Shown here piece after piece: positions 1 through 9,943 of a stretch of 64,000 bases of DNA; within the stretch, counting starts at the first letter, position 1; the number at the start of each line of letters is the position of its first letter. The position numbers and the translations under genes were made by a program. The stretch covers positions 166,165 to 230,164 of the forward strand of contig NZ_RZUF01000003.1 in NCBI RefSeq assembly GCF_004005375.1. Direction: 5' to 3'. Under the pieces are notes generated by a model. It saw only the letters and a program-made list of their open reading frames with translations, made no database searches and was not told the origin of the DNA. Source of the DNA: Rheinheimera sediminis (GTDB lineage Bacteria > Pseudomonadota > Gammaproteobacteria > Enterobacterales > Alteromonadaceae).

Positions 1-168
1 TTCACAAGCCATGATGTTTTACTTATTTTTTATCAGCAAGACAACAGAAGCCACAGTGAATCTTGCGTTTTTTTCGAATTTTTGCTGATTTCTGAGCATT
101 TAACTCAGATCGATCTGCCTAAGAGTGTTGCAGGCCAAATTTCGTGTTCAATCCAGCCCTTATTTTGA
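1..168 (+). CDS. Possible 3' end of an unidentified gene
   Basis: Frame 1 is open from the first base to a TGA at 166-168, giving about 55 codons cut by the window edge. The translated piece has mixed, protein-like composition with alternating hydrophobic stretches (for example VLLIFYQQ and CVFFEFLLIS). I do not recognise a family. An open frame of this length in AT-rich DNA could be chance, so this is only a candidate for the C-terminus of the gene upstream of nhaB. Confidence 0.35.
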   Translation, partial: FTSHDVLLIFYQQDNRSHSESCVFFEFLLISEHLTQIDLPKSVAGQISCSIQPLF

Positions 169-344
169 TGCTTGGATACTGATTGTTCCAAATGTGCAGC
201 TAGACAAAAACTTAGGTAATAGGTATAACAAATTGAACTATCTGATTATTTTTGTGTACTTGTCATCGCCTTTACACAGATTTGGACTATGGTAATTATA
301 AAACCCAGCTTACATCCGAAACAATTCACATCTGAGTACTCATT
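169..344 (+). promoter_or_regulatory. Upstream region of nhaB
   Basis: This AT-rich non-coding stretch precedes nhaB. A weak sigma70-like pair, TTTACA (271-276) and TAATTA (293-298), is separated by 16 bp and lies about 50 bp before the nhaB start. No strong operator or riboswitch is visible. Confidence 0.25.
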
Positions 345-1928
345 ATGAAAGCATCAGGCATGGCTTTAGCCTTGTACAATAATTTTCTTGGTCAAGCTCC
401 CAATTGGTACAAATTGTCTATTATCGCTTTCCTATTCATTAATCCTTTGCTGTTTTTACAAAACCCCTATCTGGCAGGCTGGGTTTTGGTGGTGGAGTTC
501 ATTTTTACTCTGGCCATGGCATTGAAGTGTTATCCACTGCAGCCAGGTGGTTTGCTGGTTTTACAGGCTATAGCTATAGGTATGACGAGTACCACTAAGG
601 TGATGCATGAAATTGAGCTTAATATCGAAGTGATATTATTGTTAGTGTTCATGGTCGCCGGTATTCACTTTGTTAAAGACTTACTGTTATTTGTTTTCAC
701 TAAGTTATTGATCCGGGTGCGCTCTAAAACCTTACTTTCGCTGGCTTTTGTCGGCATGGCGGCCTTCCTATCGGCGTTTTTAGATGCGTTGACTGTTGTT
801 GCTGTTATCATTGCTGTGGGTATAGGTTTTTATGCGATTTATCACAAAATATCTTCTGGAAAAAAATTCCCTGATCCACACAACCACAATGAAGATCATG
901 AAGTGGCAGAGTTGTCTCGGGCTGATTTAGATGCTTTTCGAGGTTTTCTGCGTAATTTGTTGATGCATGCTGGGGTCGGCACTGCTTTGGGTGGTGTCGC
1001 TACCATGGTGGGCGAGCCACAAAATCTGATTATTGCCGAAGCTGTTGGTTGGGGCTTTGGTGAGTTTGCATTGCGGATGGCTGCTGTCAGTGTGCCTGTG
1101 CTAATTGCGGGTTTGATCACTACTGTAGTGCTTGAGAGATGCCGTTGGTTTGATTTTGGTGTGCGTTTACCCGAGGCGGTACAAGATGTTTTGATTGCTT
1201 ATGATAACTACCAGACAGAACGTATGTCAGCCTCAGATGTTAGCAAACTGTGGGTGCAAAGTATCATTTCTGTACTACTTATCCTTTGCCTGAGTTTGCA
1301 TTTAGCTTCTGTAGGCTTAATAGGTTTAATGGTGATTATTCTTGCCACTGCCTTTTGTGGCGTGACAGATGAACATGCTATAGGGAAAGCATTTCAGGAA
1401 GCTTTGCCATTTACTTCTCTGTTGGTGGTATTTTTTGCTGTAGTTGCTGTCATTATTGATCAGCACTTATTTAAACCTGTGATCGATTTTGTTCTGACTT
1501 TTGACGGCCAACAACAGACCTCAGTGTTGTTTCTTGCCAACGGTTTGTTATCTATGGTCAGCGATAATGTTTTTGTAGGTACAGTTTATATCAACGAAGT
1601 CAAAGCAGCTTGGCAAGCGGGTAACATCAACCGTGAGCAGTTTGAAATGCTTGCTATAGCTATCAATGCAGGAACCAACCTTCCCAGTGTGGCGACTCCT
1701 AATGGTCAGGCCGCCTTTTTATTCCTGCTAACCAGTGCCTTAGCGCCCTTGATTCGGTTGTCTTACATGAAGATGGTTTGGATGGCCGTGCCTTATACTA
1801 TAGTGCTAGCCGTTGTAGGCCTGTTAAGTGTTACTTTTCTATTACCAGAGGTTATTCATTGGCTTTACGCTGCTGGTTGGATCCAGCCTTATGATGCTGC
1901 AGCCGCAGCAGTTATAACAGAACATTAA
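345..1928 (+). CDS. nhaB: Na+/H+ antiporter NhaB
   Basis: Inner-membrane antiporter that exchanges cytoplasmic Na+ for external H+. The 527-residue protein matches the NhaB family throughout: an N-terminal [12 protein letters not shown] segment, the [15 protein letters not shown] block, the [22 protein letters not shown] signature, and the C-terminal [24 protein letters not shown] block. It is polytopic along its whole length. The ATG at 345 gives an N-terminus that aligns with characterised NhaB proteins, although the Shine-Dalgarno match is poor. It lies just upstream of an Mrp antiporter operon, so the region is devoted to sodium and pH homeostasis. Family assignment is firm. Confidence 0.96.
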   Translation: MKASGMALALYNNFLGQAPNWYKLSIIAFLFINPLLFLQNPYLAGWVLVVEFIFTLAMALKCYPLQPGGLLVLQAIAIGMTSTTKVMHEIELNIEVILLLVFMVAGIHFVKDLLLFVFTKLLIRVRSKTLLSLAFVGMAAFLSAFLDALTVVAVIIAVGIGFYAIYHKISSGKKFPDPHNHNEDHEVAELSRADLDAFRGFLRNLLMHAGVGTALGGVATMVGEPQNLIIAEAVGWGFGEFALRMAAVSVPVLIAGLITTVVLERCRWFDFGVRLPEAVQDVLIAYDNYQTERMSASDVSKLWVQSIISVLLILCLSLHLASVGLIGLMVIILATAFCGVTDEHAIGKAFQEALPFTSLLVVFFAVVAVIIDQHLFKPVIDFVLTFDGQQQTSVLFLANGLLSMVSDNVFVGTVYINEVKAAWQAGNINREQFEMLAIAINAGTNLPSVATPNGQAAFLFLLTSALAPLIRLSYMKMVWMAVPYTIVLAVVGLLSVTFLLPEVIHWLYAAGWIQPYDAAAAAVITEH

Positions 1929-2179
1929 GTTGTTATGGATCAGAGATATAATGCCTCTGAACTTTGATTTCACCTACTTCAGCTTGTGATTGACCAGAAC
2001 GTCTGGACAGCGTGTATGCGGACAGGTATAAAGTACGGCATGTGAAATTTTCAGGGCATTTTACCCTCTGTCAGGCGGCACTTAGACTTTGTTGCTTGCC
2101 AAATTGCTTAGGGTGTTTTCTTTGCTACTCCAAGTGAGCACAACTCAGCCCGTTCAGCCCGTAAAGAGGATGTAAGTAC

Positions 2180-4978
2180 ATGATTGAGCTTCTGTTGATA
2201 GTCTTATTTCCTTTGATTGGCTCTTTGGTGCCAGTAATAACAGCAGGATGGTCACGAAGTTACAGTGCGCTCGCTACCGCCTTATTGCCTTTTGCTGCTT
2301 TGGCCCTGGTGTTACAGCTGGCACCAGCTGTGTTTTCCGGTGAAACTCTGTTTTACAAGCTGCCTTGGGTTGAAGCTTTAGGATTGTCGCTGAGCTTTCG
2401 GCTTGATGGCTTGTCTCTGTTGTTTGTATTTTTAATTCTTGGCATAGGCCTACTGATCATCTTGTATGCCAGATATTACCTGTCTGAAAAAGACTCTATG
2501 GCGCGTTTTTATGGTTTTTTGATGTTGTTTATGACGGCTATGCTCGGCATAGTACTGTCGAATAATCTACTGCAGTTATGGGTTTTCTGGGAGCTGACCA
2601 GTATCAGTTCCTTCTTGTTAATCAGTTTCTGGTGGCACAGAGCGGACGCACGCCTGGGCGCCCGTATGGCATTGATGATCACTGGCTTTGGCGGTTTGGC
2701 CTTGCTTGCCGGTATTTTACTGATAGGTAAAGTACTGGGTAGTTTTGAGTTAGACGAGGTGTTATCTCAGGCTGCTGTATTGCAACAACATAGTTTGTAT
2801 CCGGTGATATTAATTTTGGTATTACTCGGCGCTTTTACCAAGTCTGCGCAATTCCCATTTCATTTTTGGCTGCCAAATGCGATGTCAGCTCCCACTCCAG
2901 TCAGCGCTTATTTGCACTCGGCGACTATGGTGAAAGCGGGCATATTTTTGTTGGCAAGAATGTATCCACTGTTGGCAGGTAGTGATTTATGGTTTTTGAT
3001 GGTTACTATCACCGGTATGACAACCCTACTGGTTGGTGCTTACCTGGCTTTATTTCAGCATGATTTAAAAGGCTTGCTGGCGTATTCCACCATCAGTCAC
3101 TTAGGTTTGATTACCTTGTTGTTTGGCTTAGGTACTGATTTGGCTGCGGTTGCAGCTATTTTCCACATTATGAATCACGCTATTTTTAAAGCCTCGCTGT
3201 TTATGGCTGCAGGTATCATTGATCACGAATCCGGCTCGCGAGATATGCGCAAACTCAATGGGCTCTGGCAATTTATGCCTGTGACCGCGACCTTAGCCAT
3301 GGTCGCTTCTGCCTCTATGGCAGGGGTGCCTTTACTGAATGGCTTTTTATCCAAAGAAATGTTTTTTGCCGAAACATTGCATCAGGAAGTGTTAGGGGCT
3401 TTGTCCTGGCTAATCCCTGTGCTGGCTACCGTGGCTGCAACTTTGTCTGTTGCTTATTCAGCCCGCTTTATTCACGACGTATTTTTTAATGGTCAACCCA
3501 AGGGGTTACCTCGGACTCCTCATGAACCACCTCGTTACATGCGGGTGCCTGTCGAGGTGTTGGTGGCACTTTGTATTCTGGTTGGTCTGGCTCCCGCTTA
3601 TATAGTTGGAGATTTGCTAGCCGTGGCCTCTTCAGCTGTGTTAGCCGGTCCTTTGCCTGTGTATAGCTTATCGATCTGGCATGGTGTCAATTTGCCTTTG
3701 ATGATGAGTGTATTGGCTCTGACTCTGGGCATAGTGTTGTACTTCAACCGCAAACACTTATTCCGTTTTCAGGCTGAATTACCAGAGCTGAACCCCTTGC
3801 AGTTTTTTGATTTAAAAATCAATGCTTTACTGGGTTTTTCAAAAAAATGGCACCATAGTATTGAGTCCGTTGCGTTGCAGCGTTACTTGGTATGGATGTT
3901 TGTGATAGTGGCTGTGTTACTGATTTGGCCACTGCAGCAAATGGGGCAATTCTCTCAGCACAAGGTTATGCAGCAGCCTGATACCTTAATGTTTGCTGCT
4001 ACTTTCGTCGCTACTATAGCGGCTATAGCTACTGTGTTATGTCAGCGTCAGCGCCTGCTTTCTTTAGTGATGATTTCTATTGTAGGTTTAGTGGTCACGC
4101 TGATTTTTGTGCGGTTTTCAGCGCCGGATCTGGCTTTGACCCAGTTATCGGTTGAAGTGGTGACTATTGTGTTGTTGATGTTAGCCCTGTTCTTTTTACC
4201 TCACAAAATCAGCAGGGCTTCCAATGCTGGCAGGTTGATCCGGGACGGAGCTATAGCCTCAATCTGTGGCGTAGTGATAGGTAGCTTAAGTTATGCGTTG
4301 ATGCTGGAACCACAACAACGCATTTCTGAGTTTTTCCTTGCCAACTCCAAAACGGGCGGCGGTGGTTACAACGTGGTGAACGTGATACTAGTCGATTTCC
4401 GTGGCTTTGATACCTTGGGTGAAATCACAGTCTTGGGCATAGCTGCATTGGGTATTTTTAAACTGCTGACCCGATTACCTCTGTTTAGATCCAGTTCAGA
4501 CGCGCAAGGACGGCAATGGGCTCTGGACAAACACCCAATGTTGCTGGCTGTGGTATCTCAGGCTTTGCTACCTCTGGCCTTGCTCGTGTCTGTGTATATC
4601 TTTTTTAGGGGCCACAACTTGCCAGGTGGAGGCTTTGTGGCGGGTCTAATTACAGCCATTGCCATTATTTTGCAGTACGTGGCACAAGGTGTGGACTGGG
4701 TCCGCGAGCGTTTAACTATGGACTATCATCGTTTGATCGCTGCTGGTGTCCTTATTTCAACCACAACAGGTGCTGCCAGTTGGGCTTTTGACCGACCTTT
4801 CTTGACGTCCTGGTTTGATTATTTCCATCTACCGTTGTTTGGTGAAATTGAATTAGCCAGCGCTATCGCTTTTGATTTAGGAGTCTATTTGACTGTAGTG
4901 GGTGCAACACTGATGATTTTAGCCAACTTAGGCAAAATGACTACTGAACACAGACCTGTGAATAGGGAGCAAAGCTAA
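2180..4978 (+). CDS. mrpA: Mrp antiporter subunit A with fused MrpB domain
   Basis: Large subunit of the hetero-oligomeric Mrp (Mnh/Sha) Na+/H+ antiporter in the inner membrane. The N-terminal half is a NuoL/MrpA-type proton channel: Glu138 lies in WVFWELTS and Lys221 in [18 protein letters not shown], the positions expected for the proton path. A middle region follows, and from about residue 785 to the end an MrpB domain is fused, recognisable by [16 protein letters not shown]. At 932 residues it is the fused AB form typical of proteobacterial group 2 operons, and no separate mrpB follows. Its stop overlaps the mrpC start (TAATG). It is first of six tightly packed genes. Confidence 0.95.
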   Translation: MIELLLIVLFPLIGSLVPVITAGWSRSYSALATALLPFAALALVLQLAPAVFSGETLFYKLPWVEALGLSLSFRLDGLSLLFVFLILGIGLLIILYARYYLSEKDSMARFYGFLMLFMTAMLGIVLSNNLLQLWVFWELTSISSFLLISFWWHRADARLGARMALMITGFGGLALLAGILLIGKVLGSFELDEVLSQAAVLQQHSLYPVILILVLLGAFTKSAQFPFHFWLPNAMSAPTPVSAYLHSATMVKAGIFLLARMYPLLAGSDLWFLMVTITGMTTLLVGAYLALFQHDLKGLLAYSTISHLGLITLLFGLGTDLAAVAAIFHIMNHAIFKASLFMAAGIIDHESGSRDMRKLNGLWQFMPVTATLAMVASASMAGVPLLNGFLSKEMFFAETLHQEVLGALSWLIPVLATVAATLSVAYSARFIHDVFFNGQPKGLPRTPHEPPRYMRVPVEVLVALCILVGLAPAYIVGDLLAVASSAVLAGPLPVYSLSIWHGVNLPLMMSVLALTLGIVLYFNRKHLFRFQAELPELNPLQFFDLKINALLGFSKKWHHSIESVALQRYLVWMFVIVAVLLIWPLQQMGQFSQHKVMQQPDTLMFAATFVATIAAIATVLCQRQRLLSLVMISIVGLVVTLIFVRFSAPDLALTQLSVEVVTIVLLMLALFFLPHKISRASNAGRLIRDGAIASICGVVIGSLSYALMLEPQQRISEFFLANSKTGGGGYNVVNVILVDFRGFDTLGEITVLGIAALGIFKLLTRLPLFRSSSDAQGRQWALDKHPMLLAVVSQALLPLALLVSVYIFFRGHNLPGGGFVAGLITAIAIILQYVAQGVDWVRERLTMDYHRLIAAGVLISTTTGAASWAFDRPFLTSWFDYFHLPLFGEIELASAIAFDLGVYLTVVGATLMILANLGKMTTEHRPVNREQS

Positions 4979-5334
4979 TGGAGTTATTGGTCGCTATTAT
5001 AATTGGGGTTATGACCTGCTGCGCAGTGTTTCTGATCCTGCGAGCGAGAACCTTTGCAGTGATGTTGGGTTTGACCATGTTATCTTATGCAGTGAATTTA
5101 TTTATTTTCGCCAGCGGTGGATTAAAAATAGGCGCAGGAGCTGTGCTGCATGCTACGGAAGAATACGCAGATCCTTTGCCGCAAGCGCTGGTGCTCACTG
5201 CAATAGTGATTGGTTTTGCGATGACAGCTTTCCTGGTGGTGTTATCTATCCGCGCCCGTGCTGATTTAGGTAATGATCATGTGGATGGAAAATTACCAGT
5301 GGCGAAAAACACCCGGCAGGGAGCATCGTCATGA
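4978..5334 (+). CDS. mrpC: Mrp antiporter subunit C
   Basis: Small NuoK-like membrane subunit of the Mrp Na+/H+ antiporter. The 118-residue protein has three predicted membrane segments and the family signature DPLPQALVLTAIVIGFA near residue 65. The start overlaps the mrpA stop by one base and the end overlaps mrpD by four (ATGA), which suggests coupled translation within the operon. Confidence 0.94.
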   Translation: MELLVAIIIGVMTCCAVFLILRARTFAVMLGLTMLSYAVNLFIFASGGLKIGAGAVLHATEEYADPLPQALVLTAIVIGFAMTAFLVVLSIRARADLGNDHVDGKLPVAKNTRQGASS

Positions 5335-6821
5335 ACCATTTGATTATTTTGCCCATAGTTTGGCCTTTGTTGGTCGCTTTGCTCACCTTGCTGCCACCCT
5401 TTGATCGTAGCCTGTTGTTACGTCGCTATTTAAGTGTTGGCGGCTCAGTGGTGTTGTTACTTATCAGCGTGCTGCTGGTGATACAAAGCACAGGCAGTCC
5501 GGCACAGCTGTATCAGCTTGGTAACTGGGCTGCACCTTTTGGTATTAGTTTGTTATTAGATCAAGTCAGCAGTTTAATGTTGTGTTTGACCTCGGTGTTG
5601 GCCGTTGCTTCGAGTTTGTATGCCAGCAGCGGGGAAGATGAAGGAGGCTTTTTTTTCCACTCCTTGCTGCATTTTCAGCTGATGGGTATTAATGGTGCCT
5701 TTTTAACTGCAGATTTATTTAACCTCTTTGTATTTTTTGAAGTGCTATTGATCGCTTCCTATTCTTTATTGATCCATGGCGGTGGCAAAGCAAAAACCAG
5801 GGCTGCTGTGCATTATGTTATTTTGAATCTGGTGGGATCTGCCTTATTCCTGTTTGCACTGGCGTTGATTTATGGTGCTTCAGGCACTTTAAATATGTTG
5901 GATTTAGGGACCAAAGTAGCATCCTTATCTGAGACTCAATTACAACTATTGCAAGGCGCTGTAGCCTTGTTACTAGTAGTCTTCGGTTTGAAAGCCGCAG
6001 TGATGCCGCTGCATTTCTGGTTAGGCAGTGCCTACTCTTCGGTCACTCCTGCTGTGGCTGCTTTGTTTGCTATTATGACCAAAGTAGGTATCTACAGTTT
6101 GCTTCGTGTGTTTGCCATGGTGTTGCAGGATGCGGGGTTTGTCGCAGATTGGGTGTTCCCTGTTTTGTGGTGGACTGGGCTTTTGACTATTCTGATGGGA
6201 GTGCTAGGCGTTTTAGCCAGTGAAGACTTACGCAAAATGGCCAGCTATCTGGTGATTGTATCTGTTGGATCTTTAGTTGCTATTTTGTCTTTGGGTACCC
6301 CGGAGTCAGTCCAAGCGCTATTGTATTATCTTGTACATTCAACCTTAGCTACGGCTGCATTATTTTTACTGGCAGACCTTATTGCAAACCAGCGTGGTAA
6401 AGCGGGTGACCGTTTAGTGAATGGACGGAAAGTCGCGCAGCCAGTCTTGCTTGGTTCAGCTTTTATTGTAACGGCACTGAGCATAGTAGGAATGCCACCC
6501 TTTTCTGGTTTTATTGGCAAGTTGTTACTACTGCAGGCCGTGTCAGAAGGCTCAGCTATGTTGTGGTATTGGTCCGCGTTATTGGGTAGCAGCTTGATGT
6601 TGCTGATTGCGTTAAGCAGAGCTGGCAGTATTTTGTTTTGGCAAGTCTCAAGCTCCGATGCTGAAGCCCGGAGGGCTGGTGGGCGCCGTAGCACAGCTTT
6701 AGTCTTGTTGGTGCTAGCCAGCCCCTTGTTAAGTCTGTTTGCCGGACCTTTAACTGAGTGGTGTCAGGCAGCGGCAACACAATTGCAGACTATAGCTAAT
6801 CTTAGTCCGGGAGCCTTCTGA
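5331..6821 (+). CDS. mrpD: Mrp antiporter subunit D
   Basis: NuoM/NuoN-like proton-translocating membrane subunit of the Mrp complex, 496 residues and polytopic. The acidic membrane motif LFVFFEVLLIASYSLL, the lysine-containing block VVFGLKAAVMPLHFWLGSAYSSVTPAVAALFAIMTKVG, split by the family pattern K..MPLHFWL, and the later SIVGMPPFSGFIGK segment are all present. It overlaps mrpC by four bases and abuts mrpE with a TGATG junction. No truncation or missing key residue was noticed. Confidence 0.95.
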   Translation: MNHLIILPIVWPLLVALLTLLPPFDRSLLLRRYLSVGGSVVLLLISVLLVIQSTGSPAQLYQLGNWAAPFGISLLLDQVSSLMLCLTSVLAVASSLYASSGEDEGGFFFHSLLHFQLMGINGAFLTADLFNLFVFFEVLLIASYSLLIHGGGKAKTRAAVHYVILNLVGSALFLFALALIYGASGTLNMLDLGTKVASLSETQLQLLQGAVALLLVVFGLKAAVMPLHFWLGSAYSSVTPAVAALFAIMTKVGIYSLLRVFAMVLQDAGFVADWVFPVLWWTGLLTILMGVLGVLASEDLRKMASYLVIVSVGSLVAILSLGTPESVQALLYYLVHSTLATAALFLLADLIANQRGKAGDRLVNGRKVAQPVLLGSAFIVTALSIVGMPPFSGFIGKLLLLQAVSEGSAMLWYWSALLGSSLMLLIALSRAGSILFWQVSSSDAEARRAGGRRSTALVLLVLASPLLSLFAGPLTEWCQAAATQLQTIANLSPGAF

Positions 6822-7330
6822 TGACATCTATAAAGAAATGGTGGCCAACTCCTGTCCGCAGCTTGTTTTTATTTCTGGTTTGGATCTTACTGAACAATAG
6901 CGTTGAGTTTTTCCATTTGTTTTTTGGTTTGGTGTTGGCATGGTTAATTCCTCAGCTTATTTACAAGTTCCGTTTGGTCCAGCCTGGTATGAAAAACCCA
7001 ACGGCAGCAATACGTTATGGCTTAATGGTCCTGTGGGATATTGTTGTCGCGAATTTGCAGGTGGTGAAGCTGGTGTTAGGACCAAATAAAAGGCTGCGTC
7101 CTGCTTTTATCAAAGTTCCTTTAGATTTAACTGATAATTTATCCATTACTATTTTGGCCAGTACTGTGTCACTAACGCCGGGTACTGTGAGCGCCGAGGT
7201 GTTACCTTTGAATGCGAGTAAGGATGAGCAACGCTTTTTACTTGTGCATGTGTTGGACTTAGCCGACGAAGCTGAGTTAATCCGGCAGGTGAAACAGCGC
7301 TATGAAGCTCCACTCAAGGAGATATTTTGA
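6821..7330 (+). CDS. mrpE: Mrp antiporter subunit E
   Basis: Accessory membrane subunit of the Mrp Na+/H+ antiporter. The 169-residue protein has N-terminal membrane helices (FLFLVWILLNNSVEFFHLFFGLVLAWLIP), then a soluble portion with the family signature LTDNLSITILASTVSLTPGT around residues 103-122, and a C-terminal VHVLDLADEAEL stretch. It sits in the conserved Mrp gene order and shares one-base stop/start junctions with both neighbours. Confidence 0.93.
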   Translation: MTSIKKWWPTPVRSLFLFLVWILLNNSVEFFHLFFGLVLAWLIPQLIYKFRLVQPGMKNPTAAIRYGLMVLWDIVVANLQVVKLVLGPNKRLRPAFIKVPLDLTDNLSITILASTVSLTPGTVSAEVLPLNASKDEQRFLLVHVLDLADEAELIRQVKQRYEAPLKEIF

Positions 7331-7599
7331 TGCTTGAACTGATACTGCAAGGCTGTTTTTGTGTAGTTGGGCTGGCTTTGTTATTAAATTTTTACGCGGC
7401 AATTCGAGGCCCTTCCGTAATTGACCGTTTATTGGCACTGGATACTATGTACATAAATAGCATAGCTTTATTGTTGCTTTATGGTATTTATCTGGGGATC
7501 AGCCTGAATTTTGAAGTGGCTTTGCTGATAGCAATGTTGGGTTTTGTCAGTACAGTCGCTGTGTGTAAGTTTTTACTGCGTGGCGATATTATTGAGTAA
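7330..7599 (+). CDS. mrpF: Mrp antiporter subunit F
   Basis: Small three-helix membrane subunit of the Mrp complex, 89 residues. The conserved block RGPSVIDRLLALDTMYIN followed by LLLYGIYL identifies the family. I place the start at the ATG at 7330, which overlaps the mrpE stop as TGATG. A TTG one codon upstream (7327) is possible but less likely. Fifth gene of the operon. Confidence 0.92.
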   Translation: MLELILQGCFCVVGLALLLNFYAAIRGPSVIDRLLALDTMYINSIALLLLYGIYLGISLNFEVALLIAMLGFVSTVAVCKFLLRGDIIE

Positions 7600-7623
7600 A
7601 GCGCAGATACTAAGGAGTTCGAT

Positions 7624-7956
7624 ATGAGTTGGCTTGAATGGCTGGTTGCTGTATTAGTGGTGGCAGGGTCGTTATTTGTCTTATTGGGCTCAGTAGCCTT
7701 GGTGAAACTGCCTGATTTTTATACTCGTCTGCATGGCCCAACCAAAGCTACAACATTGGGCTTAGGTGCTATTGTGATTGCCTCAATGGTTTATTTTAAT
7801 TTTATCAAAGAGGAGCTGAGCTTACAGCAACTGCTTATTGCGCTCTTTCTTTTTATCACTGCACCTATTACCGCTCATATGCTGGTCAAAGCGGCGTTGC
7901 ATTTAAAGCTGAAAACTGCTGAGCACACTTCAGGAAAACAAAACGCAGATCTGTAG
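7624..7956 (+). CDS. mrpG: Mrp antiporter subunit G
   Basis: Last subunit of the Mrp Na+/H+ antiporter, 110 residues with three membrane segments. The signature LVKLPDFYTRLHGPTKATTLG (family core FYTRLHGPTKA) is intact. It has its own good ribosome binding site (AAGGAG about 7 bases before ATG) after a 24-bp gap, the only real spacer in the operon. It converges on ptsO with only 19 bp between the stops. Confidence 0.94.
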   Translation: MSWLEWLVAVLVVAGSLFVLLGSVALVKLPDFYTRLHGPTKATTLGLGAIVIASMVYFNFIKEELSLQQLLIALFLFITAPITAHMLVKAALHLKLKTAEHTSGKQNADL

Positions 7957-7973
7957 ACTGAGTTTTGATCTGC
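7945..7973. terminator. Possible terminator hairpin between mrpG and ptsO
   Basis: GCAGATC (7945-7951) pairs with GATCTGC (7967-7973) around a 15-base loop containing TTTT. The hairpin covers the end of mrpG and the short convergent gap. There is no clear U-tract after the stem, so termination is inferred from position. Confidence 0.3.
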
Positions 7974-7975
7974 TG

Positions 7976-8254
7976 TTAGTGTTCTTCGTCGAAGCCGTTT
8001 TCGATTAATCCCACTACAGCTGCTAATGCAGCCTGAGCCTCTGGACCCCCAGTACAGACTTCCAGAGTTTTCCCTTTGCTACTCGCCAACATCAGCAGAG
8101 CAAGCACGCTGCTGGCATCTGCAATTTGTCCTTCCTGATGCAGCTCTATTTTGGCATCAAACTGACGACACAATTGCACCAGCTTAGTAGCAGCTCTGGC
8201 GTGTAAGCCAAGTTGATTTACTATGGTGACTGTTTGCCGGAGTTTATCTGTCAT
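7976..8254 (-). CDS. ptsO: Phosphocarrier protein NPr (HPr-like)
   Basis: Phosphocarrier of the nitrogen phosphotransferase system. It takes phosphate from PtsP (not in this window) and passes it to PtsN. The 92-residue HPr fold carries the active-site motif GLHARAA with His18 as the phosphorylated residue, followed by the ASSVLALLMLASSKG helix region. The GAGGTG ribosome site lies about 8 bases before ATG. Its place downstream of rapZ and ptsN, behind rpoN and hpf, is the standard NPr location and separates it from sugar-PTS HPr. Confidence 0.93.
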   Translation of the reverse strand: MTDKLRQTVTIVNQLGLHARAATKLVQLCRQFDAKIELHQEGQIADASSVLALLMLASSKGKTLEVCTGGPEAQAALAAVVGLIENGFDEEH

Positions 8255-8295
8255 AGCTATACACCTCAGCAGTTTGTCGCGATAGATTTGTATTT

Positions 8296-9153
8296 TTATC
8301 TACCATGATGCCTCACTAATTCACGGTGACGAATTTGCACATCCTCTCGCTGTAAACGGTAGCTTTGTGCTAAAGATTCAGCGATATATACGGAACGGTG
8401 CTGACCGCCTGTACAGCCTATAGCTATAGTGAGATAACTACGGTTATTGCGTTCTAAATGCGGTAACCATGTACCGATAAACTGATTTATCTGCCAGATA
8501 TACTGAGCGACAACAGCTTGAGATGACAGGTAGTTTTGTACTGGCTTATCCAGCCCTGTAAGTATTTTTAGTTCCGGCTCCCAATGTGGGTTGGGCAAAA
8601 AGCGGGCGTCAAATACGTAGTCTGCGTCTTTGGGAATACCATATTTAAAACCAAAAGATTCAAAAAGAATCACCAGTCGTCCGGTTTTTTGCCCGAGGAT
8701 TCGTTCTCTAAGCTGTTCTGCCAGCTGATGTACATTGAGCTCTGTGGTATCCAGGTATAAATCTGCACGACTGGAGATTGGGTCCAGCAGCTGCTGTTCG
8801 CGTTGTATGGCTTCATCCAATGACATAGCCTGGTGCGACAGCGGATGTAAGCGTCGTGTTTCACTGAAGCGTTTAATCAAGCTGGTATGGTCGGCGTCAA
8901 GGTAAAGAATGGTCAGGTCAACTTTGTGTGGCAGGTAAGACAATATGTCAGTCAGTTCTTCAGGGTCTTGGGGGAGGTTGCGAACATCTATACTGACTGC
9001 CACTCTTTCATACTGCTCCATGACAGCGTTCGCTAAAGTAGGCAACAAATTAACGGGTATATTATCAACACAATAATAACCAAGGTCTTCCATCACTCGT
9101 AGGGCAACTGATTTGCCCGACCCCGATCGACCGCTAACGACCAATAACTTCAT
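8296..9153 (-). CDS. rapZ: RNase adapter protein RapZ
   Basis: Nucleotide-binding protein of the RapZ/YvcJ family, which in enterobacteria guides RNase E to small RNAs that control glucosamine-6-phosphate synthase. It has an N-terminal Walker A motif, GRSGSGKS (residues 8-15), then the YYCVDNIPVNLLP block and a C-terminal domain with FVDxRFLPNPHW-like sequence and IAIGCTGGQHRSVY. Length (285) is normal. Its ATG overlaps the ptsN stop by four bases. Whether the sRNA pathway exists in this organism is not shown by the sequence. Confidence 0.95.
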   Translation of the reverse strand: MKLLVVSGRSGSGKSVALRVMEDLGYYCVDNIPVNLLPTLANAVMEQYERVAVSIDVRNLPQDPEELTDILSYLPHKVDLTILYLDADHTSLIKRFSETRRLHPLSHQAMSLDEAIQREQQLLDPISSRADLYLDTTELNVHQLAEQLRERILGQKTGRLVILFESFGFKYGIPKDADYVFDARFLPNPHWEPELKILTGLDKPVQNYLSSQAVVAQYIWQINQFIGTWLPHLERNNRSYLTIAIGCTGGQHRSVYIAESLAQSYRLQREDVQIRHRELVRHHGR

Positions 9154-9620
9154 TTTGTGATCACCTGTTCAGATCCTTTCATCAATAACTGATACAAATC
9201 ATGGCTATTTGCACTGTGACGGATTTTTTTGGTGAAGTCTTTCTGGCTTAGCATCCTGGCTATACCTGACAAGGTAGACAAGTGGGTCTGACATTGATTT
9301 TCTGGGATCAGGATGGCGCAAAAAATGTCCACAGCCTGATTATCAATGGCATCAAACTGTATTGGATCTTTGCTGACAACAAACACCAGCATAGGTGCTG
9401 TGACATTTTTTAATTTGCCATGTGGAATAGCAATACCACCGCCAATACCTGTTGAACCAAGCTTTTCACGGCTCATCAGAGCTTCGAGTATGCTGTACTC
9501 AGCAATGTCCGGTAAACGCTGATGTGCTAGTTCAGCAATGTATTCGAGTATGCGTTTTTTACTATTAAAAAGGACCGCACTCTTGGTGCAGTCCTCCGAT
9601 AACATTGAGCTCAGGTTCAT
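9150..9620 (-). CDS. ptsN: PTS IIA-like nitrogen regulatory protein PtsN
   Basis: EIIA-Ntr protein, the terminal phosphoryl acceptor of the nitrogen PTS, which regulates potassium and nitrogen responses in related bacteria. The start is taken at the internal ATG (9618-9620), giving MNLSSMLSEDC, which aligns with known PtsN and yields 156 residues. A longer reading upstream would run into hpf. The phosphorylated histidine lies in GGGIAIPHGKL, and the REKLGSTGIG block precedes it. Only 10 bp separate it from hpf. Confidence 0.94.
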   Translation of the reverse strand: MNLSSMLSEDCTKSAVLFNSKKRILEYIAELAHQRLPDIAEYSILEALMSREKLGSTGIGGGIAIPHGKLKNVTAPMLVFVVSKDPIQFDAIDNQAVDIFCAILIPENQCQTHLSTLSGIARMLSQKDFTKKIRHSANSHDLYQLLMKGSEQVITK

Positions 9621-9630
9621 AGTTTCAGAA

Positions 9631-9918
9631 TCAATGGCGAGAAATCTTCTCTTTATGTTTAATAACTTGGCGATCCAGTTTATCAATCAGCTGGTCTATC
9701 GCAGCATACATATTTTCGTCTTCCGATACAGCAAATACTTCACCTCCACTGAGGTGTATCTTAGCCTCTGCAATCTGTTTTAATTTTTCCACGTTCAGCA
9801 CTACATGTACATTATTAATATGATCAAAATGGCGTTCAAGTTTGGAAAATTTGCTATCGACGTACGCTCTCAGTGCTTCAGTGATTTCTACATGACGACC
9901 AGTTAAGTTGATTTGCAT
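9631..9918 (-). CDS. hpf: Ribosome hibernation promoting factor (short form)
   Basis: Ribosome-associated protein that promotes dimerisation of idle ribosomes in stationary phase. The 95-residue product begins at the ATG at 9916-9918, after a strong AAGGAAGA ribosome site. The pattern INLTGRHVEITEALRAYV..K..KLERHFD is characteristic, and it lacks the long C-terminal domain, so it is the short HPF/YfiA type. It lies between rpoN and ptsN, the usual gammaproteobacterial order. An upstream extension would overlap rpoN and is not supported. Confidence 0.94.
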   Translation of the reverse strand: MQINLTGRHVEITEALRAYVDSKFSKLERHFDHINNVHVVLNVEKLKQIAEAKIHLSGGEVFAVSEDENMYAAIDQLIDKLDRQVIKHKEKISRH

Positions 9919-9943
9919 AGACTCTTCCTTCTTTATAGAGCTG

